Assembly (NCBI GenBank): GCA_002077045.2
Contig: KZ111146.1
Span: forward strand, 1,597,549 to 1,661,548
Length of the DNA stretch: 64,000 bases
Reading direction: 5' to 3'
From: Rachicladosporium sp. CCFEE 5018
Taxonomy: Eukaryota; Ascomycota; Dothideomycetes; Cladosporiales; Cladosporiaceae
Part shown: one piece after another, positions 54,422-64,000 of the stretch
How positions within the stretch are numbered: position 1 is the stretch's first letter
Layout of the letters: every line of letters starts with the position of its first letter
Translations under genes and position numbers: made by a program
The notes under the pieces: generated by a model
Databases searched by the model: none
Told to the model about the DNA's origin: nothing
What the model saw: the letters and a program-made list of their open reading frames with translations, nothing else

Positions 54422-55624
54422 TCATTCAGCGACGATGGCTACGGGCGCAGCTGCATCACTAGTCTCTGCACCGGATTCGCACTCCGAACCTTCGCTTGGC
54501 TGACCACCACTTCGAAGTTTACCTCCCTTTCGCCTCGGGATGACTTTCATGAACGCGTCACCCCAGTCGCCGCACTCCAGCCATTTAAGCATGATCTCGT
54601 TAACATGGTTGGTGGCCAGCACCTTGCGACTTGACATCTCCAGATAGTCACCGATTGGCAGCTTCGCGGTACGCAAGCCACGTTGCGTGGCACGCTTGTA
54701 GCATATGCCTTTCTCTCGGTTCTTGTCGACTAGGCCGCCGATGATGTAGGTGCTGTATGGCTTGAGCTCGTTAAGTGTCTCTTCAGCCTCAGAAGACAGG
54801 TAGACCACCTCGCCCTGGTCTCGTAGTAGATCGTGGTCGCTGTCAGCATACTTCTCGAAAGCTCCTTTCAGCTCGCCACCTCCGACATCTCCCATCCACA
54901 CTTTAGCTTGCTCAGCAACATCAACGAAGTCTTGCTCGAGGAATCTGGTGCCTCGGTAATTCTTATAGACTCCTCCCATGATGCCGTCGAATCGTGCTCT
55001 GAGCTTTCCGAGGAACGAGCAGACCGTCAGATGGGCACGATAAGTACTGCCCTTGTTGTCCGAGTAAGAACGTGTTATCTGCCCTCCAAGCGAAATGCGC
55101 TCGTTATCCCGCATAAGCTCGTCGAAGTCACAGTCGATCAGAATCGTGACAGGTAGTTGGACAGCGCGTTGCTTAGTCTCCTTCCTCTCTGGAGTGACAA
55201 CGCTGCCACCCTCGGCGATGGCCTTGTCGTAAGCATCCTTCTTGCGCAGACGCTTAGCGATGAGCTTCTCCTTACGAATGGTCTTGCGGTCATCGCGCTT
55301 CGATTCCCACTCCTGCTTCTTGCGAAGCTTCTTCAGCTGGTTCTTTGACATTGGATTGGCTTCGCTAGTGACGCCTTCTAGCGAAGGTGCGGTATCTAGC
55401 GGAGCCGGGAAGGACTCACCGTCCAGGTCTGCTTCAACCGAATCGGGATCATTGCCCACGTCATGTTGCCCATGAACGGCCGGGTTCTGATTGATGGCAT
55501 TCGCTTCCTGTATCGTCTGTTCATCTGAGCGATCTGCACCGAGTATGGCTTTTGGCACTTCCAGGATCTCAGCATCATCGTGACTGATCTTGCGCATCTT
55601 ACTAGGCCTCTCCGAGTCGTCCAT
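54422..55624 (-). CDS. TRM10: tRNA (guanine(9)-N1)-methyltransferase TRM10, copy 2
   Basis: Complete intronless gene, 400 aa. The domain order is an acidic N-terminus, a basic linker (KNQLKKLRKKQEWESKRDDRK), then the SPOUT domain with ILIDCDFDELM, YIIGGLVDKNREKG, RTAKLPIGDYLEM and VLATNHVNEIMLKWLE. A Lys/Gly-rich and acidic tail follows. The region from base 54,631 upward has its partner at window base 1. Compared with copy 1 only scattered substitutions are seen in the shared part. Divergent from NDUFA13 copy 2. Confidence 0.94.
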   Translation of the reverse strand: MDDSERPSKMRKISHDDAEILEVPKAILGADRSDEQTIQEANAINQNPAVHGQHDVGNDPDSVEADLDGESFPAPLDTAPSLEGVTSEANPMSKNQLKKLRKKQEWESKRDDRKTIRKEKLIAKRLRKKDAYDKAIAEGGSVVTPERKETKQRAVQLPVTILIDCDFDELMRDNERISLGGQITRSYSDNKGSTYRAHLTVCSFLGKLRARFDGIMGGVYKNYRGTRFLEQDFVDVAEQAKVWMGDVGGGELKGAFEKYADSDHDLLRDQGEVVYLSSEAEETLNELKPYSTYIIGGLVDKNREKGICYKRATQRGLRTAKLPIGDYLEMSSRKVLATNHVNEIMLKWLECGDWGDAFMKVIPRRKGGKLRSGGQPSEGSECESGAETSDAAAPVAIVAE

Positions 55625-55829
55625 CTTGCCTCAATGATGACTTGTAAATTCCGAGATAGTTTTCGAAAGTGATGTCGAAACAGAGTCAGACGTGTGAAAC
55701 CTTATGTGACGTTGCCAAGACCTCGTCCGACAGCTTGGACTCCTACCTCACACTGGTTACCAATCGCACGTGTGACCACTGTCTTGCTAACGTCTTCACT
55801 TTCGTGCTTCTTCCGAATAGGCCGCCAAC

Positions 55830-56311
55830 ATGCCTCAAGATATGCCGCCCGTTGGCGGCTACGAGCCTGTCCAGTACCGCCGCAACCTGCCCGCCCGGGG
55901 CTTCAAACCCGCCTACTACCTGGTCGCGATGGGTGTTGTGATGACATACGGCTTCTATCGTGTCGGCCAAGGCATAAGGGAGCAGAAGTGAGTGCACGAT
56001 AGTGTGAAGGGAGGACATATACAGAGACCGGAGTACTGATCAGCGCTCACGTAGTGAGCTTGCACGGGAGAAGATGTGGTCACGGATACATCTCATTCCG
56101 GTGCTACAGGCGGAGGAGGACCGGGATTTAGTACGGAGGCATCTGGCGGATAAGGCAAGGGAAAGGGAGCTGTTGGGCGGTGAATCGAAGGTGTACAACA
56201 ATGACCGGTATGCTAGCTCTGCTCGTGGAGTTGAGGGTCCGGAGGCTGACTATCTGCCCCAGGTTTGTGCGGCCAACCTTTGCAGTCACGCCGAGCAACA
56301 CAACGAAATGA
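55830..56311 (+). CDS. NDUFA13: Complex I subunit NDUFA13/GRIM-19 homologue, copy 2
   Basis: Exons 55830-55987, 56055-56207 and 56263-56311 give a 119-residue protein identical, as far as read by eye, to copy 1. The introns differ: the first acceptor is TAG where copy 1 has CAG, and the second is CAG where copy 1 has TAG. Both remain usable. Because the second intron of this copy has no in-frame stop, reading through it gives a misleading long frame from 56,074. Convergent with cofactor C copy 2. Confidence 0.9.
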
Positions 56312-56478
56312 GCGGAATTCTGTTTGCATTTGCTGTTGTACATATTGTGGCGCACAGAGCGCCTGGTAAAAGATACTCAAGATCCACGTTACGACTGCCC
56401 GCCGTCATTCCATCTGTGATCCTGAATCTATACCGTGCAATGCCCGAAAGCTTGAGATTAGAGTTTACCACATCCAGG

Positions 56479-57671
56479 TCATGCGCTGCCAACTTTCAGA
56501 GCATTCAGTATCTCGGCAGCACCAAACGCTGGCCCCCCCGGCACGACTTCTTGCCACATTGTAGCAGGTACGCGCTTGTCCTCCTCCAAGACTTGCCAAT
56601 TCGGGCTGGGCTCCGCACTCAGCCACTTGAAGTCATCGACAGCATCCCACTGATTCTCAATCATCCGATCCGCATCGTTCAGGAATATCTCGGGCAATGG
56701 CGCGAAGTGTACGTCCTTACAATCCTCTATAATCGGTCTGCCAGCGGCATGCAAGTAAACATCGCAGTTCTGACTTTCATGAAGTCTAAGCTGGCGACTA
56801 GCAACGACGAGGATTGAATTGGTCACATTGGTTACGTGTGCCGCACCGTCAACGTGACCGCAGATGATGAGACTATCACTGATATTTCTGAGGGTCAAGC
56901 CAGCGAATGCGTGACCTTCAGATGTTGGCGTTGACATATTGATTACGCATCCTCGCAGGTTCGACAAAGTACCCGAGCTCGTCGCGTGACTTGCTGAGGA
57001 AGGCAGGATGATGTGCTGTCCATCGTGGTTGTTGATAGTGACTTTGGTACTTTGCGAGAAGGACATTGTACGAGCTCGCGCGGCGTCAGAAGAGGAGGGC
57101 GCTGATGCTGCTGGAGTAGCACTGTCGCCATCCTGGACAAGCTCCGGGGCAGGGGAGGCGGGGTGGATGGGTGTAGTTGCAAAGCTGGAGTCGGCTGAGG
57201 TTTCTGATGCAGGACCGGGAAACTTTTCCTTCGCTCGCTTTGTTGCATCGTTCAAGCTTATCGCGGACTCGTTCTTTCGCGTCGTGAAAGTCGAAGATCT
57301 GAATGAGAACTTTTGCTTCGGGACTGCTCGTTGCCTTGAATCCTCGAGCTTCTTCGAAAGCGCCTTGATAGCTTCTGAATAGGTGCGTTGGTCGTACGCG
57401 GGGATGTACGAGGACGCATCTTTCACCTCATTCGATAGACGTGCGATACCTGCCAAGCAGTGGTCTGCTGCGTCTGCTCTTTCGCCGCCGGATATGCCGG
57501 TGTTGTCAAGTCTGAGCATCTGATCTTGTAGGGCTGTGGAATGTCAATTACTCGGATACCAACACTCATTTGAGACTGCTGACCGGTGACCTCGTGCTGG
57601 AAGTATCTGAAGAATCTCTCTGATGGGGAAAGCTGTGTTGCCTCACTCTCGTCCGTGGCCATGGCAGGCAT
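56479..57671 (-). CDS. Tubulin-folding cofactor C (TBCC-domain protein), copy 2
   Basis: Exons 57584-57671 and 56479-57533 (50-base intron) give 380 aa. The N-terminus reads MPAMATDESEATQLSPSERF against a slightly different, one-residue-shorter N-terminus in copy 1; the TBCC domain with QLRLHE and IIEDCKDVHFAPL is intact. Scattered replacements (for example RCVID to GCVIN in the beta-helix start) are conservative, so both copies could be functional. Confidence 0.87.
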
Positions 57672-58167
57672 CTTGCCACCTGAACTGCACGACGACACCC
57701 TACAGACGATCAAAACAAGTGGTAGAAGATTCCTCCCTCGGATACCATACAGTGTCGCTTGACACTGCTGAAGCGGCTACAATTGATGTCACGTCTCATT
57801 AAGCTCCTCAAGATGTTTATCCTGCCCCGCTGTAACGAGGCAATCCTGGACTGTCGCGAACGTGAACGGCTGGATACACTGCGCAAGTCATGTCATTCTC
57901 GCGTGGCAAGCGTTGCGGGTGTAAGCTAGCTATGCAATAAATCTCTGACACTTGATCAATATGCTGATTGGGCGTTTGAAATGCGCTTGCGCCTGCGCAA
58001 CTCTGCGCAGATAGAGTTTTAAGTGCTTGCAGGCCCGAAACTCAAACGCCATCACCCGCCGCCAAACCTCGGCCGGCATGATCCCAAATAGCGGCTGCAT
58101 CTCGCCCCCTACGTGTAAATGTCGCTCTGCACGCGACCCAATACGACTGTCGAATACGGGTTACAAC
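57672..58167. other. Divergent intergenic region, cofactor C / acyltransferase (copy 2)
   Basis: About 500 bases; counterpart of 3,036-3,537 with several small indels and substitutions, showing that the non-coding part has diverged more than the adjacent exons. No regulatory motif recognised. Confidence 0.45.
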
Positions 58168-59837
58168 ATGACAGTCACAAATCGCAAGAGCCTTGGCTCA
58201 CTGCTGCGCGCATTGCTGCCAACCATCTGGCACGCGCTCACCTTCCGTAACCTGACAGGATGGCCGCCAGAGAAATCAACACGAGATACCGCCTGGCTGG
58301 ATGGTCTTCGTGGTGTCTCAGCATTCCTGGTGATGATAGGGCATTTTGGCCTTACATTCTGGAGAGCGTGGACTTACGATGCTCCTTTCGGCGCCAACGA
58401 TGTACGGACACAGGACGGACCTGACAACCCGAGGGAGCCGCTGTATGATATATGGAGACTTCCCATCCTACGAGTCTGGTTCTCGTCAGGCCATGCTCAG
58501 GTCGCTATCTTCTTCTTATTATCGGGCTTTGTGCTAAGTTGGAGTCCGCTGCGCGGTATGCGACAAGGGCAGACAAGTGCACTTGGCTCGTCGCTCGGCT
58601 CCTCTGTCTTTCGCCGCTGGATCCGGCTGTACCTACCTTGTTTTGTATGAGCAATGTCTTGTTCGGAGTATCCTGTGTGCTGACGATTCCGCAGGCTGTA
58701 GCCTTCTGGCAAATGCTAGAACTTCGGGTTGGCCTTCGCAGCAATATCACCATCACTATCGAGAAGTATCTTTATATGCAGGTCTGGGACTTCATCAAGT
58801 ATAGTGCGATCTTCGCCAACCCGTTCACGATCAATCGAGATGACAGTCAATACATCCATAAGTACGACTGGACTATGTGGACGATTCCACACGAGTATGC
58901 GGGCTCTCTACTCGTCTATCTTACTGTACTGGGTGTCAGTCGTTGCAACAGCATGAGGAAACGCACCGCGGTGCTGCTCTTGCTAGCAGTGTCGGCCCAC
59001 ATAGCTGCGCAGTGGGATTTCTGGCTATTCGCTACAGGGATTCTGTTCGCCAATTACGTCGTAGCCCAAGGCGGCTTCGCGCAGCTCGGCTACGATTCGA
59101 GTCTGTTGGTTCGAGCAGTTTGGGTGCTCGTACTAATTGTGGGTCTTCTCATGGCTGGCATACCTCCGAAGGCAAGGGAATATTACGATCGACACGGCTA
59201 TGATTGGCTGGATCGACTTGTCCCGAAGGCCTGGGAGGAACACGAAGGCGGCCTGCGCCTGTGGTGGTGCTGGGCTGGCATATTGTGCGTGACTAGCTGC
59301 GCGCATCTCCCGCTGGCTAGGAAATTCTTCGAACTTCCTTTAATGCGGTACATGGGAAGGATAAGCTATATGCTCTACCTACTCCACCGAGTGGTGCTCA
59401 ACCTCGTGGGTGCACCCTTGACCGCAGCAGTGTACAAGCCATTCGGCCGGACCGGATATATCGACTTTTCGACGGCTGGCGACGGCAAGGTGGGCGGGAA
59501 CTTTGGCTTCAGGTGCATCACGTTTTTAATATACATCATTCTATTGATGATCATGGTTCCGCTCACCTTTCTGGTATCGCACTGGGGCGAAGTGCTTATT
59601 GATGCGCCCAGTACGCGGCTAGCGCGGTCAGTTGATAACTGGTTCGCCAAAGGTGGAGAGGAGAAGGTCGAGGAGACGGTGAAGCTCGACACGCTTCCCA
59701 GCCATGCGGTCCATCTTTCGGAGAGTCCTGCGCCACCCTCAGGAAGTCGAGCGGCCGATGAAGCCGAGTACGAGGATGAGCCCCTGCTTGCCAGCGAGGA
59801 GCCTCACCGCGAGGCGAGTGAGCGACAACATGTCTGA
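58168..59837 (+). CDS. Acyltransferase-3 family membrane protein, copy 2
   Basis: Exons 58168-58644 and 58695-59837 give 539 aa, the same length as copy 1. The DGLRGVSAFLVMIGHFG signature is unchanged. Divergence is uneven: the first exon is nearly identical to copy 1, while the stretch matching 4,680-4,990 differs at more than a tenth of positions, mostly silent, with a few replacements in membrane helices (for example VGQPLTEAVY to VGAPLTAAVY). Confidence 0.87.
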
Positions 59838-59996
59838 TGGAGGCGAATCTTGGATTATAATTGGTTCGGATGAGATGACCCGAATTTTGCTTTGGGAAGA
59901 AGATTGGACGCGTAAGTAGAGTGGAGACTCCTGTACATCACACTACGAATTGCTAATTCGGAGTAGGGTATCATTACGCCTTCACGAACGGCGACT

Positions 59997-61322
59997 TCAG
60001 CCCTTGGATGCCACCTGCGTCTCGAGCCATCCTTCCAGCAACATACGCGTCCGGTCGTCTTCTCGACTAACGGCCTGCTCATGGGCGATCTCCCAAATAC
60101 CAAAGGCCACCTCGATGCTAATGAGACCAATGATCAGCCACTCCAACCCGGTACTGTGCTTCTCACTTAAGCGTTCGCGCAGTACCGCGGCGATCTCGGA
60201 CGCATAGTCCATCTTCTCGTTCAGGATCTTGATTCGTATGCCAACATCGAGCGCTCTGCCAAGAGCTTCGTAGTACGATTCCAGACCAAGCTCGTGTGGC
60301 GAATCCCAGAACAAGTCGGGCAAGGAGTCGGTGAGCTCGGAGTAGAGGTTTAGCTGCGCGCGGATCGAGAGCAGTTCGCCGGTCTTGCGCAGTATGAAGC
60401 TGCGAGAGAAGCGTAGAGGCGAACCAGAAGAGAGGATGGAAGGGATGGTGCGGGTTGTGCTGAAGTAGTGCGAGGGACTATTCTCCAGCGCTGCGAGCTT
60501 GGTCGAACGTGCGAGTGCGGAAGAGTACGCGATCTTGGCAAGGGTGGTAGAAGTTGGGTTCTCGTGAGTGGCGGAAGCGGAATTACCGGAAGCTGGCTTG
60601 GTCGCGAGGACAATTTTGTCACCAATGATAACCGAATGCTCGCGATGGGCGTCCTCAAGATACTCAAAATCCTCAATTTCCGTTCGGTGGACGTTCTCAG
60701 CGGCAGTGAGAAGCACTCGATTCACCACTTCCATGGCCAAACTCTCGTCGACGTCCCAGAAGACCACGCTGCCAGATGGGAAGACGAAGACATCACCATG
60801 CCCTGATTCCGCAACAGGCTCAGTGGTCGATTGCGTGGCTGGTACGCGTACATGCAGAACCTGCGGGTACAGTCCAGTCTCGAGAGGATCAATTTCGTAG
60901 CCTTCTGCTTCCAGCAACCCACAAGCCTTAGTAATGGAGTAAGATTTAGCAGAGCAGTACGCCGTGACATCTTTCGCTTCTGCCTGAGGATTAATTCTTC
61001 TTCGTCGCCCGTGACCCTTGACGATGTTTTCTCGTGTTCGCTGTGCATCTGCTGCTACGCGTCGGAGTGATGTTGCAGCAGCGTGAGATCGCACTGGCTT
61101 CGGTTTGCCCTTGGTCTTGCTACCATCGGGTTCTGTAGAGCTCCGAACATTCGAGGAGCCAAACTCACGCCAGCGGAGAGTATCTGTAACAGCGATGGCA
61201 GGTGATTGCGTACGTCTTGATCGGAGGGTAGCCGGTCGCGAAAAGCCTCCACGACTAGCCACGCTTCGTTTGCATACATCACTGAATGCGATCCAGGTCG
61301 CTGTACGGTTGATCGCACTCAT
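59997..61322 (-). CDS. DUF155 / RMD1-like mitochondrial protein, copy 2
   Basis: Intronless, 441 aa from ATG 61,322 to TGA 59,997-59,999. Same architecture as copy 1: presequence-like N-terminus, DUF155 core and a C-terminal membrane helix. The frame is open upstream of 61,322 only through a non-ATG codon. It ends ETQVASKG, five residues before copy 1, because the TGA here is a Cys codon there. Divergent from VPS41 copy 2. Confidence 0.87.
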   Translation of the reverse strand: MSAINRTATWIAFSDVCKRSVASRGGFSRPATLRSRRTQSPAIAVTDTLRWREFGSSNVRSSTEPDGSKTKGKPKPVRSHAAATSLRRVAADAQRTRENIVKGHGRRRRINPQAEAKDVTAYCSAKSYSITKACGLLEAEGYEIDPLETGLYPQVLHVRVPATQSTTEPVAESGHGDVFVFPSGSVVFWDVDESLAMEVVNRVLLTAAENVHRTEIEDFEYLEDAHREHSVIIGDKIVLATKPASGNSASATHENPTSTTLAKIAYSSALARSTKLAALENSPSHYFSTTRTIPSILSSGSPLRFSRSFILRKTGELLSIRAQLNLYSELTDSLPDLFWDSPHELGLESYYEALGRALDVGIRIKILNEKMDYASEIAAVLRERLSEKHSTGLEWLIIGLISIEVAFGIWEIAHEQAVSREDDRTRMLLEGWLETQVASKG

Positions 61323-61574
61323 CGAACATGTATCGCTAGACAATATTCCATTTCGTGAAATAATGTACCTAATGTACTTTGATGTTGCTTTCTTTGAGGT
61401 ACCTCACATGTATCGTTCAGTGCAGATCCTCAATGCACCTCCGTCATCCCCAAGCTTCCAGGTCATATCAGCACGTAAGACCTATTCACGACTGCACCTC
61501 AATTACTCATGCGTCCCTCGGGCTCCAGTGCAGCTGTATAGCCGCTACCTAGAGGACATGCTCTCACACACAGC

Positions 61575-64000
61575 ATGTCCACCGTCCCGCCGGCGACGCC
61601 CACGCAACTGGACGATCGCGAGGAATCACTCCTTCAGCCCGAGGATGGCGATGAAGTCGCCAACGAGGACGACGGACAGGCTGATGAGGAACTAGAGGAG
61701 GACGAGGAGCCCAAGCTGAAATATGCGAAGCTCACAGCGAGCGTAGCTGGTGTCTATCGCAATGGCGACTTCACCACGGCCTTCTGTGTGGCCGGCGACA
61801 AGATGGTCGTCGGCACGCAGGATGGCAACATACACGTTCTCGGCTTGCCAGCTATGGAGACTCTGCGGACTTACCATGCTCACTCGGCAAGCATCACGAG
61901 CTGTTCAGTGTCACCCATACCGCCCCCTCCTTCTATGTTCACCATGCAAGACGGAAGTAAAGAGGTTCTGGTTGCACCAGGACTGCTCTCCAGGTTGCCA
62001 ACCATCAAGGCTGTGCCTACGGCAGCTACGGGTCCGAAGACTGCGCGACCGACGCAGCTAGCTGTGCCCAATACGCCCACAAATCAGATCTACATTGCAA
62101 CTTCGTCGATAGATGGGCACGTGTGTATAGCATCGCTGATTGACCCGAAGGATGTGCAGCTACGCAACTTTGCACGTCCGGTGCAAGCCGTGGCATTGTC
62201 TCCGGATTACAAAGTAGACCGGACGTATCTGTCAGGTGGTAGAGCTGGAAATCTGATCCTCACCGTAGGCGGCAAGGCAGGTGTCAGCTCCGATGCAAAC
62301 ACGAACAGCACAGCAGCGGCTGCAAGTGGCTGGCTGGGAAGCATCGGACTTGGAACGAGCAATGGCAGAGACACTGTGCTGCACCAGGGTGAAGGCAGCA
62401 TAAGCACCATCAAGTGGAGCCTCAGCGGGAAGTGGGTAGTCTGGGTGAACGAGGAGGGCATCAAGATCATGCGATCGCATCTAAGGCTAGAGGGTGAAGC
62501 GAGCGAAGACGCCTGGAGAAGGGTCGCGCATGCTGCGAAGCCAAGTCGCAAGAGCTGGGAGGACATGGCTGGAGTATGGAAGTCGCGGGTGGAGTGGGTG
62601 GACGATCGTTTACTTGAGAGGGACAACCCGAACACTGCGAACCAGTCGGTAATTGCGGTCAACGGCAACACCAACGGGACGGTCAAAGGCGGTAAGAGGG
62701 AGAAGAAGCCCGAGAAGCTGGTCGTAGGTTGGGGTGATACTGCTTGGATCATGCATGTACACGAAGGAGGCGTTGTACAGTCTGGGAAGCACGCAGGCTC
62801 CAAGCAGATCGGAAGCGCGGACATCATTCACAAGCTGCAGTTTCGCGACTGTATAGTATCAGGTGTAACGCTGTATACACCTTCGATGTTGGCAATTCTA
62901 GCGTACAGGACTCGGGACGACGATGACAATCTGTTGCCCTCAAATAATGATACGCCTCGGACAGGCCGGCAAAAACAACATACTAGCCTTGCACCCCAGC
63001 TGAGACTTGTAAACGTCAAAGACGGCGAAGAGGTCGACCTCGATGAGTTGAGTGTCAGCCGTTTCGAAACATTGAGTGCCCAGGACTACCAGCTGGGCAC
63101 TCTATACATACCACCGGCGTTACCGGACAAAGCCACGCAAGAGCAGCGAGGTGCTCTCGAGAGTCTATGGGAAGCATCTGGAGGTGGATATGCCACGCGA
63201 CTCTTCTCTTCTGGTGCGAGCATGCTCACTAGAAGTGACACCGGAAGTGAGGAAAACGGCAAAGCTGGGGTGAGCTCGCCGAAAGGCGGCAGTATACAAG
63301 GAGTGCAAGCTGCAGCACCTCGCACAAAAGCTGTTGATGCGCATCCATTCGCCATGGAGTCCGGCCTGAAGCTTTTTATTCATAGCCCGTACGACTGCGT
63401 CTTGGCAGTGAAGCGTGACTTGAGTGATCATTTGGACTGGCTACTGGAGCACCATCAGTACAAGACCGCATGGCAATTACTGGACAAGCGACCCGAGATA
63501 CTTGATACTTCGAGCGCAGATCGGAAATCTATCAACTCGTCAGCGGTCGAGACGCCGTCGCAAGGCGCGAAGGGGAGCTTAGCAGACTTCTTCGCGGACT
63601 CAGACTCTCAGACGACTGCATCAGCTATACGGTCACGCGACAGCACCGCAGCCAGAGAGAAGCGACGCATCGGGGAACTTTGGCTCACTCAGCTTACTGC
63701 TAATGATCAGTGGGAAGAGGCTGGTAAGGTCGCCGGCACAGTGCTAGGCAAGAGCGGCAGATGGGAGCACTGGGTGTTCACCTTTGCACAAGCTGGGAAA
63801 TTCGATGAGATCACGCCGTTCATGCCCTCGACCATGCTCAAGCCGCCATTACCTGGCGAGGTATATGAAGCTGTGTTGAGTCATTACCTTCTTAATGATC
63901 CGCCGCGGATGGTTACACTGCTCGACTCTTGGGATACAGACCTGTTCGAGGTACAAGGTGTAATCACAGAGATCGAGTCCCGCCTCCGCAGCGGCGAAGT
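61575..64000 (+). CDS. VPS41: VPS41 (HOPS complex subunit), copy 2, 3' end outside window
   Basis: The frame from ATG 61,575 is open for 2,426 bases to the end of the window (808 codons). It contains the N-terminal propeller (KLKYAKLTASVAGVY, VVGTQDGNIHVLG) and runs through the point of the copy 1 frameshift as AAAPRTKAVDAHPFAMESGL, then IHSPYDCVLAVKRDL and the clathrin-type repeats. By analogy with copy 1 about 330 residues, including the RING, should follow outside. This is the copy that looks functional. Confidence 0.9.
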   Translation, partial: MSTVPPATPTQLDDREESLLQPEDGDEVANEDDGQADEELEEDEEPKLKYAKLTASVAGVYRNGDFTTAFCVAGDKMVVGTQDGNIHVLGLPAMETLRTYHAHSASITSCSVSPIPPPPSMFTMQDGSKEVLVAPGLLSRLPTIKAVPTAATGPKTARPTQLAVPNTPTNQIYIATSSIDGHVCIASLIDPKDVQLRNFARPVQAVALSPDYKVDRTYLSGGRAGNLILTVGGKAGVSSDANTNSTAAAASGWLGSIGLGTSNGRDTVLHQGEGSISTIKWSLSGKWVVWVNEEGIKIMRSHLRLEGEASEDAWRRVAHAAKPSRKSWEDMAGVWKSRVEWVDDRLLERDNPNTANQSVIAVNGNTNGTVKGGKREKKPEKLVVGWGDTAWIMHVHEGGVVQSGKHAGSKQIGSADIIHKLQFRDCIVSGVTLYTPSMLAILAYRTRDDDDNLLPSNNDTPRTGRQKQHTSLAPQLRLVNVKDGEEVDLDELSVSRFETLSAQDYQLGTLYIPPALPDKATQEQRGALESLWEASGGGYATRLFSSGASMLTRSDTGSEENGKAGVSSPKGGSIQGVQAAAPRTKAVDAHPFAMESGLKLFIHSPYDCVLAVKRDLSDHLDWLLEHHQYKTAWQLLDKRPEILDTSSADRKSINSSAVETPSQGAKGSLADFFADSDSQTTASAIRSRDSTAAREKRRIGELWLTQLTANDQWEEAGKVAGTVLGKSGRWEHWVFTFAQAGKFDEITPFMPSTMLKPPLPGEVYEAVLSHYLLNDPPRMVTLLDSWDTDLFEVQGVITEIESRLRSGE

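Larger units (their letters stand above)
54631..64000 (+). repeat. Segmental duplication, copy 2 (continues past window end)
   Basis: Partner of 1-9,365 in the same orientation. TRM10, NDUFA13, cofactor C, acyltransferase-3, DUF155 and VPS41 keep order, strand and exon positions. The alignment continues unbroken to the last window base, so copy 2 extends beyond it. Here VPS41 has no frameshift. Confidence 0.95.

Noticed and set aside
56074..56817. Long plus-strand open frame (247 codons) in copy 2
   Set aside because: It is NDUFA13 exon 2 read through a stop-free intron and then the antisense of cofactor C; copy 1 has stops in the same place.
1..64000. tRNA, rRNA genes, CRISPR arrays, telomere repeats, transposon terminal repeats
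   Set aside because: Scanning for B-box-like GTTCGA contexts, tandem spacers, TTAGGG arrays and transposase motifs gave no convincing case; a covariance-model tRNA search would be decisive.

Overview
The window is eukaryotic nuclear DNA from a filamentous ascomycete. Genes are packed on both strands and interrupted by short introns (47-70 bp, GT...AG) that often carry a CTRAC-like branch site. Recognisable products are fungal: SMC4, POM152, DHH1, GUP1, PKR1, ARP4, GAR1, VPS41, an AA9 lytic polysaccharide monooxygenase and UMTA-type methyltransferases. Gene order and style suggest a dothideomycete such as a black, rock-inhabiting or plant-associated Capnodiales/Mycosphaerellales species; this is inference, not read directly. 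No rRNA, tRNA, CRISPR or clear transposon was found.

Layout. (1) 1-9,365 and 54,631-64,000 are two direct copies of one segment with the same gene order: TRM10 (-), complex I subunit NDUFA13 (+), tubulin cofactor C (-), a membrane acyltransferase-3 protein (+), a mitochondrial DUF155/RMD1-like protein (-) and VPS41 (+). The first copy is cut by the window start and the second by the window end. Identity is patchy: about 2-4% difference in some stretches and 12-19% in others, with an abrupt edge near 8,400. In copy 1 VPS41 has a one-base frameshift near 8,686; copy 2 is open to the window end. (2) 11,013-41,441 is an ordinary housekeeping block: methyltransferase A, SMC4, an F-box protein, PKR1, a UCH37-type deubiquitinase with a large insertion inside its catalytic domain, POM152, methyltransferase B (one in-frame TAG replacing a conserved Trp), DHH1, GUP1, ARP4, a coiled-coil protein, an NSUN4-like RNA methyltransferase, GAR1 and a secreted Pro/Ser/Thr-rich protein. 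(3) 43,172-46,444 holds an AA9 LPMO and a Gln-rich fungal protein. (4) 46,445-53,485 is gene-poor, contains a 100-base N gap (49,435-49,534) and one RRM protein gene. (5) A HIT-family gene (53,486-54,115) leads into the second copy of the duplicated segment.

Many neighbours are divergent pairs sharing a short promoter: TRM10/NDUFA13, cofactor C/acyltransferase, DUF155/VPS41, SMC4/F-box, UCH/POM152, GUP1/ARP4 and NSUN/GAR1. Beyond this the genes do not form one pathway. Most serve core functions: tRNA and rRNA modification, respiration, microtubules, vacuole fusion, chromosome condensation, nuclear pore and mRNA decay. The unusual content is the duplicated segment with mosaic divergence, the two single-base gene lesions and the split UCH domain.
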